Shown here: piece by piece, positions 27,825-35,892 of the stretch
Numbering within the stretch: the first letter of the stretch is position 1
Layout: every line of letters starts with the position of its first letter
NCBI RefSeq assembly: GCF_006716305.1
Contig: NZ_VFOU01000003.1
Span: forward strand, 496,001 to 560,000
Source: Enteractinococcus coprophilus
Lineage (GTDB): Bacteria; Actinomycetota; Actinomycetes; Actinomycetales; Micrococcaceae
Length of the DNA: 64,000 nt
Direction of reading: 5' to 3'
Notes under the pieces: generated by a model
Database searches by the model: none
The model's input: only the letters and a program-made list of their open reading frames with translations
What the model was told of the DNA's origin: nothing
Position numbers and translations under genes: made by a program

Positions 27825-28168
27825 ATGAACGCAGTCAGTGCGACCAAAGAACAACTCATCGAGACTCTCGGAATTGAACTCTGGCGCATACCCACCGTGA
27901 TCATTTCAGCGATCGCGATCTACCTGGTGTTTCTCCTGCTCGTTGGCATCTTCTGCGCACGGGTACTCTCTGGGCTCACAGGGTTCGACATCGTCGTGGG
28001 AGTCATACTCGGCGCCGTCGCCGGACGTGTCATTATTGGCCACCCACCGACGCTTGCCGTCGTGTCATCGGTTTAGTCACCCTGCTATGTTGTGAGGCAG
28101 CATTCGGGCTGGTCCGAAACAACATCCGCCTGCATCGAGCCATCGATTTCTCACAGCGCCGCCGGTAG
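27825..28168 (+). pseudogene. DUF421 (YetF-like) membrane protein gene, frameshifted and truncated
   Basis: Frame one (27825-28076) reads like the N-terminus of DUF421 proteins: IYLVFLLLVGIFCARVLSG, then FDIVVGVILGAVAGRVIIG, then HPPTLA. At about 28060 one base is missing and the family sequence continues in another frame from 28064 (VIGLVTLLCCEAAFGLVRNN, then IRLHRAIDFS) to a TAG at 28166. Only about 115 codons of homology remain, and the cytoplasmic C-terminal domain is absent. It is a dead copy, or sequencing error plus truncation. Confidence 0.72.
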
Positions 28169-28259
28169 GACACTTTCACCATCGATGCCCTGAAATCGCT
28201 CATACCAGCGGCTACGGAAAACAGCGAACTGGGAGCAGCACTACAAAACTTGGGGAACC

Positions 28260-28832
28260 ATGAAACACTCCTTGAGCACCCTCGCTGCGGTCGCACTGAT
28301 CACACTGACCGGATGTAGCAGCGATGACACCGAAGCCATATCAGCAACACCCCCGCCGGCTCCCATCGAAGCTGCCAATCAACCATCCAATGCGCTGCAG
28401 CCAAATCCAGACGGCTACGAAATGCGCGTGATGTACCAGTGGATACCGGAGTTACCCAGCATTAAGCCCGCTGAGGTTAGGCTGAAGATCCAGATACAGG
28501 ACCAGGCCCATGGAACCCGAGAATTGTACATCACGCCAGCATCCTCTCACGAGCAAATGCCATCGATAGACTCGGGACAATATCTCATAAAAGACTTCCA
28601 GGTCCCAGCCGGTGGAACATTCACGGCTCAAGGATCGGTCAGCAACCCACCCAACGAAGGTCGGCTCACATGTCTCGTCGTTGAGCTGGAGCAACAGGTG
28701 GTGCTGGATTATCAGGAGACAAGCGCCGGTTCCAATGAATCTTTATCTTGCATAGGGTTCACCCATGATGAGCATGACTATAAGACTGGCCCAGCTAGGC
28801 CGCTATCAGTAAGTCCACCTCATACGAACTAG
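28260..28832 (+). CDS. Secreted lipoprotein of unknown function
   Basis: The 190-residue product has a signal peptide with lipobox LTGC (Cys19) and a Pro/Ala-rich linker after it. A beta-rich domain follows (VMYQWIPELP, then EVRLKIQIQDQ, then FQVPAGGTFTAQGSV) that resembles an Ig-like or C2-like sandwich. Two Cys residues (LTCLVVE and LSCIGF) may pair. GGGGA lies before the ATG. No family recognised. Base composition shifts to lower GC from here through the GIY-YIG gene. Confidence 0.8.
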   Translation: MKHSLSTLAAVALITLTGCSSDDTEAISATPPPAPIEAANQPSNALQPNPDGYEMRVMYQWIPELPSIKPAEVRLKIQIQDQAHGTRELYITPASSHEQMPSIDSGQYLIKDFQVPAGGTFTAQGSVSNPPNEGRLTCLVVELEQQVVLDYQETSAGSNESLSCIGFTHDEHDYKTGPARPLSVSPPHTN

Positions 28833-28945
28833 CTTTTTGTCGCTTCGCTACGGCAGACGATCTCATATAGCAAGACGGCACTACTACACATAGAGTAGAT
28901 AACGCTAAGGATACCTCTATCGCTACCCTATAAAGGCACTACTCT

Positions 28946-30019
28946 ATGTCCCCTGTTTTCTCTGAAAAATCTTTCGATAGCTACGACGTCCGCGCCCGTA
29001 GGAGCTTCGCGCCTTTTGTACAAGGACGGAGCTCCGGGATCTATATTTTCGAGTTCGATAATGGACAGCGCTACGTCGGACAGACAGTAAATTTCGTCGG
29101 AAGATTTAACTCTCATATCCGCGGGAGTGACCACCATGAAGCTTGGGAAGACATCAGCCGGTTAATGGTCATGGATGCCAAACCCGAAGAACTGAATGAA
29201 CTCGAGTTCCAGATCATCGCGTGGCAAAAAGAACAAGGTTATTCACTACGTAACAAAGTCTTCAATTTTGGATTTGAAGGCCCCAGCCAACTGGACAGTG
29301 ACATTCCGATCATCGACCAGTTGCACTGGGCTAACGGAGACTCAGACTATGACATCTCAGATATTCGTGACGCAGCGGACCGTCCTCTCGAAGGGCGAAC
29401 CAAATTACATCGAAGCCCAGAGGGACGACAGCCGTGGATGAATGAACATGCGGATGACGATTCGTGGCCTACCGTCGCTAACGCCGTGTGCGCGGATCTC
29501 GGTGCTGTCATCTCCCGGGCTATCCCAGAAGCGGTCGAGCTCGAAAGCATTTATTGGACAGTATCGGATTATCCCAATACTGTAGGAGGCCGACTTGCGA
29601 CCCTCAACGTAGGTAGGGTCGAAGTTTTATATATCCCGAGAGAACCTGTTGATCTCATCCGAGGTGGGAGTGAACCAGTAAAGATACACTGCAGTTTCCT
29701 CAACATGGCTGCGGGAACTGTGACCGATGACGGCGAGCTCCAATCACGCTGGCAGAATACTCCACTATTTATCTCTAGCATGACTCGTCAACCAACATAC
29801 GGCATCGGAGCGGTTGATAATGTCACAATCCCTACGGGGCTCGTGGGGCAAGCGCTCGATCATCCAGATATTCTGCAAGGCGTTAGGGAATTCTGCCTTA
29901 ATCTCATGCGGTCTGGGCAGTCAGGCATATTTCGCCGGTGGCACTCGCGCGAACTAGCCCGTAGAGCCTATGAGGAACACATTAGAGTGACTGAGCAGGA
30001 CGGGAGCTATCAACTTTAG
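28946..30019 (+). CDS. GIY-YIG nuclease-domain protein with unknown C-terminal domain
   Basis: The 357-residue protein has a GIY-YIG domain at about 29-112. GIYIF is at 31-35, QRYVGQT at 41-47 (YVG for YIG), the catalytic Arg is in FVGRF (R53), the metal-binding Glu is in the NELEFQI helix, and LRNK closes the domain. The next 240 residues match nothing I know and contain a WTVSDYPNTVGGRLATLNVG stretch. The family cuts DNA in repair, restriction and homing. No SD is visible at ATG 28946. It overlaps the convergent gene by 4 bp, tail to tail. Confidence 0.82.
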   Translation: MSPVFSEKSFDSYDVRARRSFAPFVQGRSSGIYIFEFDNGQRYVGQTVNFVGRFNSHIRGSDHHEAWEDISRLMVMDAKPEELNELEFQIIAWQKEQGYSLRNKVFNFGFEGPSQLDSDIPIIDQLHWANGDSDYDISDIRDAADRPLEGRTKLHRSPEGRQPWMNEHADDDSWPTVANAVCADLGAVISRAIPEAVELESIYWTVSDYPNTVGGRLATLNVGRVEVLYIPREPVDLIRGGSEPVKIHCSFLNMAAGTVTDDGELQSRWQNTPLFISSMTRQPTYGIGAVDNVTIPTGLVGQALDHPDILQGVREFCLNLMRSGQSGIFRRWHSRELARRAYEEHIRVTEQDGSYQL

Positions 30020-31230
30020 GATAGTTGTACTTGATCAGTGACAAACGAGTGCGTTCCAGCTTCGTCTTTCCAATAGACTAGGGTCGCCTCGTTCTGTGAA
30101 GTTGCTTGAGGAGCGTCGAGTTCTTTCCGGGTCTTTTCTGCAGACTCGATAAGCGAATGAAAACCTTTCATGATCTTAAGTTCGCTTTCCATCGTCACTG
30201 TGTACGCCGATTTTAGCTGTTCGAGGGCGGTGCCCGTCGAGGTGCTTCGGTTACTGATGAACTTCGTAAAGCGCTCGGCGACGTTCCTATCCTCGAGGTT
30301 AGCTTCCAACTCCTGGATACGTGTCTTCAACAACTGCGAGCGCTCCAACAGTTGCGTCCAAAAGGCTGTGCTGTCATCAATTTTTGCCTTCAGCATCTCG
30401 ACCGTGGAGTTCACTGACTTCGGGTTCTCTTGCATATCAACACACACTCGCAGATAAGCGATGCGCAAATCCAGGAAAGAAGACAGCATCGCGCTGTGTG
30501 CATCGTAGTTTGCCTGCTCTACTTCAGCCGGTTCCTCTACGTTCATATCCCGGTGTGCTTCGACAAGGTGACGGAATCGCACAGCCAGAGCTCGGACATC
30601 GCGCTCTGCCAAGCTTATGCGGATGAGCATATCTTGCGAGAATTGCCCTTCCAGCTCGTACTGGCGGTAGACCTCGTCAACTACAGCCGAAGCGGCGAGC
30701 AGTTCTCCTGCGTGGGTGGCCTCTGCTCTAGCGATGACGGTGTCCAAGGTGTGTTTAATGGCGTCGAGCTTACGGTCAACTTGTTGGAACTGCTGCATCA
30801 TCATGGCCGTGTTCAGGGTCTGCAGTGCGGCAAGGGGCAACACTGTGGGCAACGAACTTGCGACAGGGATGAAAGGAGCATGACGAATAATGCCATTACT
30901 GCCTATTACAGCTGTACCGACGCCATCCTTAATCTTCATAAGAGTCGACGGGTTAGCGGTAGCCATGAATAACGAGGACGAAAACTGAGCGGATAGACCG
31001 GTTCCCGCAACTGCCGAACCGGCAAAGGCGGCAGCCATCGCGCCTTGCGGTGCCACAGCTCGCGCACCTGAGGCGTAATTTCCTGTGGTCAAGTAAGCTT
31101 CATGCATACTCGAGACCATCAAGTCACGAAGCTGGCCTTGAAATTCAAAAACTGCAAGTTCTGAGCCTTTCTCACCAAGATTTCGAACATGAACTTCTTG
31201 AGGCAGGATCTCATTATCTGTCTTGACCAT
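30016..31230 (-). CDS. Helical protein with apolar Gly/Ala-rich N-terminal segments, unknown
   Basis: The 404-residue protein has an apolar Ala/Gly stretch at about 58-92 (APQGAMAAAFAGSAVAG and on), a second apolar stretch at about 119-147 ending in MMMQQF, and then almost continuous amphipathic helix to residue 375. The last 25 residues form a short beta tail. This plan is seen in alpha-helical pore-forming or membrane-remodelling proteins, but no homology is visible, so that is inference. Its stop overlaps that of the GIY-YIG gene. No other gene is on its strand nearby. Confidence 0.72.
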   Translation of the reverse strand: MVKTDNEILPQEVHVRNLGEKGSELAVFEFQGQLRDLMVSSMHEAYLTTGNYASGARAVAPQGAMAAAFAGSAVAGTGLSAQFSSSLFMATANPSTLMKIKDGVGTAVIGSNGIIRHAPFIPVASSLPTVLPLAALQTLNTAMMMQQFQQVDRKLDAIKHTLDTVIARAEATHAGELLAASAVVDEVYRQYELEGQFSQDMLIRISLAERDVRALAVRFRHLVEAHRDMNVEEPAEVEQANYDAHSAMLSSFLDLRIAYLRVCVDMQENPKSVNSTVEMLKAKIDDSTAFWTQLLERSQLLKTRIQELEANLEDRNVAERFTKFISNRSTSTGTALEQLKSAYTVTMESELKIMKGFHSLIESAEKTRKELDAPQATSQNEATLVYWKDEAGTHSFVTDQVQLS

Positions 31231-31673
31231 GATGGACAGCCTAGTTGACTGGCCGGGCCAGGCCCAGACCTGCCTTCAGCTGGTTCGAATATGTCATCGT
31301 CTGCCCAAAAAGTGCACGCCATCATGCCCTGTTACAAGAGCAGCCGTTCATCCTTAAAGACACCGATCTACCTGAGAAAATACTGTTACCCGATAAGTTC
31401 TCAGTGGTCATCGACATGCATATCCCTAAGGCAGCGAACCACACCGGTTCGACTCTTAAGGCTCCGACAACCTACACGGCCCAGCCCGTAAAATACTTCT
31501 GCCACTCAGTTCCGACACTGGGCAAATATAGACGGTGTCGCACCTGGCGTTTGAGCGGACTCTCCGGGTTGTGCACCTGATCGTAAAAGTGAGTGGCAGG
31601 GGTCTCGGTCAGTAATCGTTGTTCCACCTGCGTTGGGATGACCGGGTCGCCGGCGGATAATACTGCGGCAGGG
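31231..31673. other. Gene-poor gap with one short open frame
   Basis: The only frame of note runs plus-strand to 31580 and has no SD. Its middle part reads QPFILKDTDLPEKI and then LLPDKFSVVIDMHIP, which looks protein-like. A similar string (RPFIIIDEDLPNKIRL) occurs in another gap near 55650. It may be a remnant of an unrecognised gene. The promoter of the 30016-31230 gene must also lie here. Confidence 0.35.
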
Positions 31674-31889
31674 CTACTCTTCGATAATCTCGCGGCGTTC
31701 TTCCACCGGGACAACGCGGCGACGTCGAGTGGTAGCGCCAACAATCAGGTTGATGACCAACCAGATAGCTCCGGCAGTCATGAGGATGAGCCCGATGAGA
31801 CTGATATCGACTGCTTGCACTTCCACGTTGACCGCAAAGTAGAGGATGGCTCCGATAACCATCAGGGCGATTGCTCCGCCGTATCTCAT
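31674..31889 (-). CDS. DUF6458-family two-TM protein
   Basis: The 71-residue protein has two membrane helices (about 2-22 and 29-51) split by a short loop (NVEVQAVDI), and a basic then acidic tail (RRRRVVPVEERREIIEE). This matches small DUF6458 proteins of actinobacteria, with no known role. ATG 31889 lies 7 bases after AAGGAGA; the ATG at 31895 would sit on that SD. It stands alone. Confidence 0.82.
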   Translation of the reverse strand: MRYGGAIALMVIGAILYFAVNVEVQAVDISLIGLILMTAGAIWLVINLIVGATTRRRRVVPVEERREIIEE

Positions 31890-32006
31890 GACCATTCTCC
31901 TTGTGTTAGAAACCTAGAACCTGTAATTGCTTCAAGACTAAACCGGGGAATTGGGTTCAAGAAAGGTTTCAGCACGTGTTGGGGCGTTCAGCAGCCTCTT
32001 ACCTAA

Positions 32007-32519
32007 TCATTGTTTCTTATAGGTTCTGCGACGCGTCAAGATCAGTGACATCACGAGGGACAGGCCCCAGAAGAAGAACAGCGGATCCCATAGCAGCGCG
32101 TGCCCAAGCATGACTGGCCCATCGTAGGCAGCGCCCGGAGCCACCACTCCAATGAGAACCAGCCAAGCAGTCGCAGCATAGATGCCACCGTAGAGGACAA
32201 GCTCGATGCCACCTACCCAGCTGACCAGGCGCCAAAACCGCCGGCCACCGAGCCTGCCGTATTCCACGGCGACGGGGATGACCGCTGCCGAAGTTTTCAG
32301 TAGGCCGATACCCAGCAGCACAAGAAAGGCTTGGAGGGGTTGTTGAAGTTGGCTCACCACAGCCCATTGGCCGACGGTATCTAACATCCACGTGCCACCA
32401 AATGCCCAGTAATAACTCCAAAAAGCGTGGACCAGTCCGAAGACCATGGCGGTCCAGAGGAATCGTCTCCCCACTCGCATCGATCGTGGCTGCATGGCCT
32501 CTTCGCTACTATCCTTCAT
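32007..32519 (-). CDS. DUF3995-family four-TM protein
   Basis: The 170-residue protein has a basic N-terminus, four membrane helices and the DUF3995 lead motif FWSYYWAFGGTWMLDTVG between helix 1 and helix 2. Function is unknown in the family. The start is uncertain: ATG 32519 has no SD, while the in-frame ATG at 32495 follows GAAGAGG closely. The C-terminus is basic (TRRRTYKKQ). It is 132 bp downstream of the TetR gene on the same strand and could be its target (weak inference). Confidence 0.78.
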   Translation of the reverse strand: MKDSSEEAMQPRSMRVGRRFLWTAMVFGLVHAFWSYYWAFGGTWMLDTVGQWAVVSQLQQPLQAFLVLLGIGLLKTSAAVIPVAVEYGRLGGRRFWRLVSWVGGIELVLYGGIYAATAWLVLIGVVAPGAAYDGPVMLGHALLWDPLFFFWGLSLVMSLILTRRRTYKKQ

Positions 32520-32651
32520 TGCTTACGCAGTTGCCGCACCATCTTACGGGCAGCATGCTTTGGGATGAGCTGATCGAATGCGAATCACCGGCGGCTAAGG
32601 CTAGCTTCCGAGGGCGACAAAGTGATGGTTTCGCACGACGTTGCCCATGTT

Positions 32652-33269
32652 TTACTCATCGTCGCGATCGCGGCGATATCCGTTAATGGCAATGTTGAAT
32701 GATTCATCGACAAGCTGCGGCAGGCAGTCTTGTGCGCAGCCACATTTCGACCACATCCTCATGGATGTGGTGATAGCCGATACTACCGCTGCTGCTGCAA
32801 GAGCGGGGTAGGGATCGCTGCCTGAGTCAATACCGTATCGGGCTGCGATCAGCTCGCTGAGGCTTGTACTGAGCTCTGATTCCTGAGCTACTCGGAAAGG
32901 CTTCAAAGTAGGGTTCTGCTGTTCAAGCTCAACGAGTTCAGCCACCATCCGCAGATGCTCAGGATGTTCTTGCGCGTACTTGGAGAAAATCTTTCGCAGC
33001 TCTTCAACCGGATGACCCGTTGCAGTGCTGTCGCGATATTCACACAGCATGGCGTCAAAACCAGTGCGGCCGGCGGTTAAGACGGCGTCTTCTTTTGCAG
33101 GGAAATAATTTGAGACTGTCCGGGGAGATACGAACGCTTCTTGGGCGATATCGTCAATGGTCACCCGGCTTAGTCCTTTTTCTTTTGTTAATTTCAGTGC
33201 GGCTGTAGCAATTGCTTCACGGGTTAGCTGCTTCTTGCGCTCCCGCAAACTCGGTCGTTCTGTAGTCAT
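32652..33269 (-). CDS. TetR-family transcriptional regulator
   Basis: The 205-residue repressor has an N-terminal helix-turn-helix (about 15-60: REAIATAALKL, then TIDDIAQEAFVSPRTVSNYF) with the classical YFPAKE end. The C-terminal ligand domain is helical and includes a CGCAQDC cluster of three Cys residues, unusual in this family and possibly redox- or metal-sensitive. It probably represses its own promoter and perhaps the DUF3995 gene downstream. The effector is unknown. Confidence 0.9.
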   Translation of the reverse strand: MTTERPSLRERKKQLTREAIATAALKLTKEKGLSRVTIDDIAQEAFVSPRTVSNYFPAKEDAVLTAGRTGFDAMLCEYRDSTATGHPVEELRKIFSKYAQEHPEHLRMVAELVELEQQNPTLKPFRVAQESELSTSLSELIAARYGIDSGSDPYPALAAAAVVSAITTSMRMWSKCGCAQDCLPQLVDESFNIAINGYRRDRDDE

Positions 33270-33572
33270 GCGATCAGTCTATCGCAAACATACGAAACTT
33301 TAGTTTTGCCGAATCTGCACTTTTATTACGACACGACCCTCAGGCTGTGCTCAACCTCACAACGCAATTACTGGTCGGTAATATAGCGCGGGACTTTCGC
33401 TGCAAATATCTTGAAAAGACGCAGAAGTGCCCCTAAAAAACGAAAAAGAGCCCCAGCAAGTTTGCAAGGTTGGCAAAGTTTTGGAAAACTAAAAGTGATC
33501 CCAAGTTGGACGTGACTAGGGATTACAGCAATAGGGTTTCGGCCCTTGGACTCACATAAGAAGGAAGTTTCC
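33270..33572. promoter_or_regulatory. Intergenic control region between tetR and the Tad locus
   Basis: This 303-bp gap holds two small palindromes. One is AAACT-TT-AGTTT at 33295-33306, 26 bp from the tetR start and a possible TetR operator. The other is AGTTTT-GG-AAAACT at 33477-33490, about 80 bp before the pilin ATG. An A-rich stretch lies at 33433-33448. No gene is seen. Promoters for both divergent genes must lie here, but I cannot fix -10/-35 boxes. Confidence 0.45.
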
Positions 33573-33797
33573 ATGATCCGCATTTACACTCTCATCGCCA
33601 CACTTCAGTCATTCGTCAACGACCGGTTCGAAGATCGCAAAGATCGAGGCGCCACCGCCGTCGAGTACGGACTACTCGTCGGTCTCATTGCCGTCGCTAT
33701 TATTGCAGCCGTTCTCACCCTCGGCGGTGACCTCAAAGGACTATTTGAAAAAGTATCGAAGTCGCTTCAAAGCATTGGTGGTACCGGCACCAACTAA
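33573..33797 (+). CDS. flp: Flp-type pilin subunit
   Basis: The 74-residue prepilin has a polar leader ending RKDRG, a cleavage site G26|A27, and Glu at +5 (ATAVEYGLL), the class IVb signature used by TadV-type peptidases. One apolar helix (about 34-51) and a short polar tail follow. The mature protein would be about 48 residues. AAGAAGGAAG gives a strong SD before ATG 33573. It is the first gene of the Tad locus and is set apart from the rest by a hairpin. Confidence 0.95.
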   Translation: MIRIYTLIATLQSFVNDRFEDRKDRGATAVEYGLLVGLIAVAIIAAVLTLGGDLKGLFEKVSKSLQSIGGTGTN

Positions 33798-33810
33798 GAC
33801 CGTCGATATC

Positions 33811-33860
33811 GCTTGTCGTTGCCGAAGGCGCTGTGGGAATAGTCCTCGGCAACGACAAGC
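33811..33860 (+). terminator. Strong hairpin between the pilin and the Tad machinery genes
   Basis: Perfect 15-base arms GCTTGTCGTTGCCGA (33811-33825) and TCGGCAACGACAAGC (33846-33860) flank a 20-base loop, 13 bp after the pilin stop. No U-run follows. It probably stops most transcripts or protects the pilin mRNA 3' end, so pilin is made in excess over the assembly proteins. Confidence 0.75.
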
Positions 33861-33899
33861 AGGATTACACCATCTGAAGTAACGAGCGAAAGGAAGCCC

Positions 33900-34304
33900 A
33901 TGGTAAATAACAACCGCGATCACGGCGCATCCGCCGTGGAGTTCGCACTGGTCGCTCCACTTCTGATCGCTCTACTCCTGGGCATCTTGGCTTTCGGCCA
34001 CGCATTTCATGTGCAGTCGGTGCTGTCGAATGCGGCGCGAGATGCAGTACGGGTCGTGTCCTTGGCAAATGCCACACACGAGACAGATGCCCACAGCGCT
34101 GCACGACAAACCGCGATCACGTCGGCACAGCCGTCCGTCAGCCTGAAGAATGACCACATCAATATCACACCTGATGCTTGTGGGGCCGCAGACAACCTCA
34201 CGTCTGAAACCGCAACCGTCACCATCACTTACCCGCTGGAACTACTCGGCGGCATTGGCAATATCACGCTAACCGGGAAAGGGACGATGCGGTGCAACGG
34301 CTAA
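33900..34304 (+). CDS. tadE: TadE-like pseudopilin
   Basis: The 134-residue protein has a short leader with processing site G9|A10 and Glu at +5 (ASAVEFALVAPLL), an apolar helix, and a polar domain with a C-terminal Cys pair (DACGAAD and MRCNG). TadE pseudopilins are cut by the same peptidase and join the pilus assembly complex. AAAGGAAG precedes the ATG. Its end overlaps the start of the next gene by 13 bases. Confidence 0.9.
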   Translation: MVNNNRDHGASAVEFALVAPLLIALLLGILAFGHAFHVQSVLSNAARDAVRVVSLANATHETDAHSAARQTAITSAQPSVSLKNDHINITPDACGAADNLTSETATVTITYPLELLGGIGNITLTGKGTMRCNG

Positions 34305-35182
34305 AGAATAACGATCGCGGCCAATCAGGCACCATCGTGGCTATTCTGATGGTTCCTCTCATGGCGATGCTGGCATTGGCCATTGATGTCGGGGCCATGC
34401 ATTTGGATAAACAACAACTCCAGACCGGAGCCGACGCGGCAGCTCTGGCTATCGCTCAAGATTGCGCTCACTCAGACTGTTCAACCGCCAACAGCACCGC
34501 TGATGCCATGGCCAACGCAAATTTTCACGGTGACGGCGCGTCCGGCACCGTCACGGCGCTCAATGTTTCAGAGCGTACGGTCACGGTTCAAACCGACACG
34601 ATCCGGGAGCACTGGTTCGCTCCGGTCTTGGGCATCCATTCGACACCAATTCAGGCAACCGCTAGCGCCCGTTGGGAACACTCGGCCAGCATTGCCGGGA
34701 CCCTTCCCTTAGCGTTTTCCTGGTGTGCCCTGGATGCTGTGGAAGACTCAGGAACAGCACAAGTTTTGTATTCCACGAACAACGGCTGCCAAGGTCTCAG
34801 GCACAACGCTATTCCAGGGGGTTTCGGTTGGCTCACGCCCGGTGACAGCACCTGTAAAACGCTGACGTGGGTGAAAGACGGCTGGGCAAAGTCTGACCCA
34901 GGAAATAACCCGTCCTGCAAAGATGTGCACCTCCGTTCATACATTGGCCAACCAGTGTTCGTGCCGATCTTCGACGCCGCAGAAGGCAGCGGCACCAATG
35001 CCAGCTACCGAATCATTGGTTATGCGTCTTTCAGGCTGTCAGGCTACTACTTCTCTGGTACAAGCTATCGCCCACCATGCGGTGGTAGCGACCGGTGTAT
35101 GAGCGGCACCTTCGAACGCTTCGTCCCCCTGTCCGAATCTTCTGATCCCGCCGGCACAGCCGTCGTCACACTCACGGAATAA
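34292..35182 (+). CDS. tadG: TadG-like pilus assembly protein
   Basis: The 296-residue protein has an N-terminal helix (MVPLMAMLALAIDVG) followed by the TadG/Flp marker LQTGADAAALAIAQDCA, then a large extracellular part with eight or more Cys residues likely in disulfides. TadG-type proteins are minor components at the pilus base or on the surface. The GTG at 34292 overlaps the TadE end, a coupling arrangement. The C-terminal domain (from about residue 130) is not one I can name. Confidence 0.85.
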   Translation: MQRLKNNDRGQSGTIVAILMVPLMAMLALAIDVGAMHLDKQQLQTGADAAALAIAQDCAHSDCSTANSTADAMANANFHGDGASGTVTALNVSERTVTVQTDTIREHWFAPVLGIHSTPIQATASARWEHSASIAGTLPLAFSWCALDAVEDSGTAQVLYSTNNGCQGLRHNAIPGGFGWLTPGDSTCKTLTWVKDGWAKSDPGNNPSCKDVHLRSYIGQPVFVPIFDAAEGSGTNASYRIIGYASFRLSGYYFSGTSYRPPCGGSDRCMSGTFERFVPLSESSDPAGTAVVTLTE

Positions 35183-35193
35183 GGTCTTCTCCC

Positions 35194-35892
35194 ATGTCAC
35201 GCCGCCTACTGGCCATCATTAGTTCTGCCATTTTGGCAATCATTGCTGGAATCTTGGTGTTCAACTACGTCAATCAGGCCGACACTCGGGCCATCTCGGA
35301 ACTCTCGCCGAAGGAAGTCCTGGTGGTCACCGAGCAGGTGCCAGCAGGTACCCCAGCCGAAGAGCTATCAGGCTACGTCTCACTTGAGCAACGTCCTGCT
35401 TCGACCATTACACCGGAAGCCATCCAAACGCTTGACGCAGTGGCAGGACTCATCACCGTGTCCGAGCTATATCCCGGAGAACAAGTCCTGAGCACACGCT
35501 TCGACTCCCCCAATGCGGACAGGTCACCTGACGTACCGGCCGACCACCACGAAATCACCATCGAACTCCCAGCAGCCCGGGTCATCGGAGGTCACCTCGC
35601 CGCAGGCGATACCGTCGGACTCTTTGTCAGTTCCGAGGAAGAGACTCGACTGCTCCTGCACAAAGTACTCGTCACCAACGTAGAGGGTGGTGCGGTGCTG
35701 GAAACAACCGATGATGGCGCAGATACCGCCCAACCCGCAGCCGAGTCAGTGTTCGTCACACTCGCCGTTCCGGCCCCCGATGCGCCACTGGTAGTCAACG
35801 CCGCAGAATTTCATGGCGTGTGGCTGTCACGGGAACCGGCAGATGCACCAGATAACTCCACCACCATCGATCGAGAGGACCTCTTCGGATGA
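35194..35892 (+). CDS. cpaB: RcpC/CpaB-type pilus protein with SAF domain
   Basis: The 232-residue protein has one N-terminal helix (about 5-25) and a SAF-like beta-clip domain (about 40-110: VLVVTEQVPAGTPAEEL, then VSELYPGEQVLSTRF) followed by an acidic tail. In diderms CpaB acts with the secretin; here, in a monoderm, it probably works at the membrane or wall. Its ATGA overlap with tadZ shows coupling. Confidence 0.88.
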   Translation: MSRRLLAIISSAILAIIAGILVFNYVNQADTRAISELSPKEVLVVTEQVPAGTPAEELSGYVSLEQRPASTITPEAIQTLDAVAGLITVSELYPGEQVLSTRFDSPNADRSPDVPADHHEITIELPAARVIGGHLAAGDTVGLFVSSEEETRLLLHKVLVTNVEGGAVLETTDDGADTAQPAAESVFVTLAVPAPDAPLVVNAAEFHGVWLSREPADAPDNSTTIDREDLFG

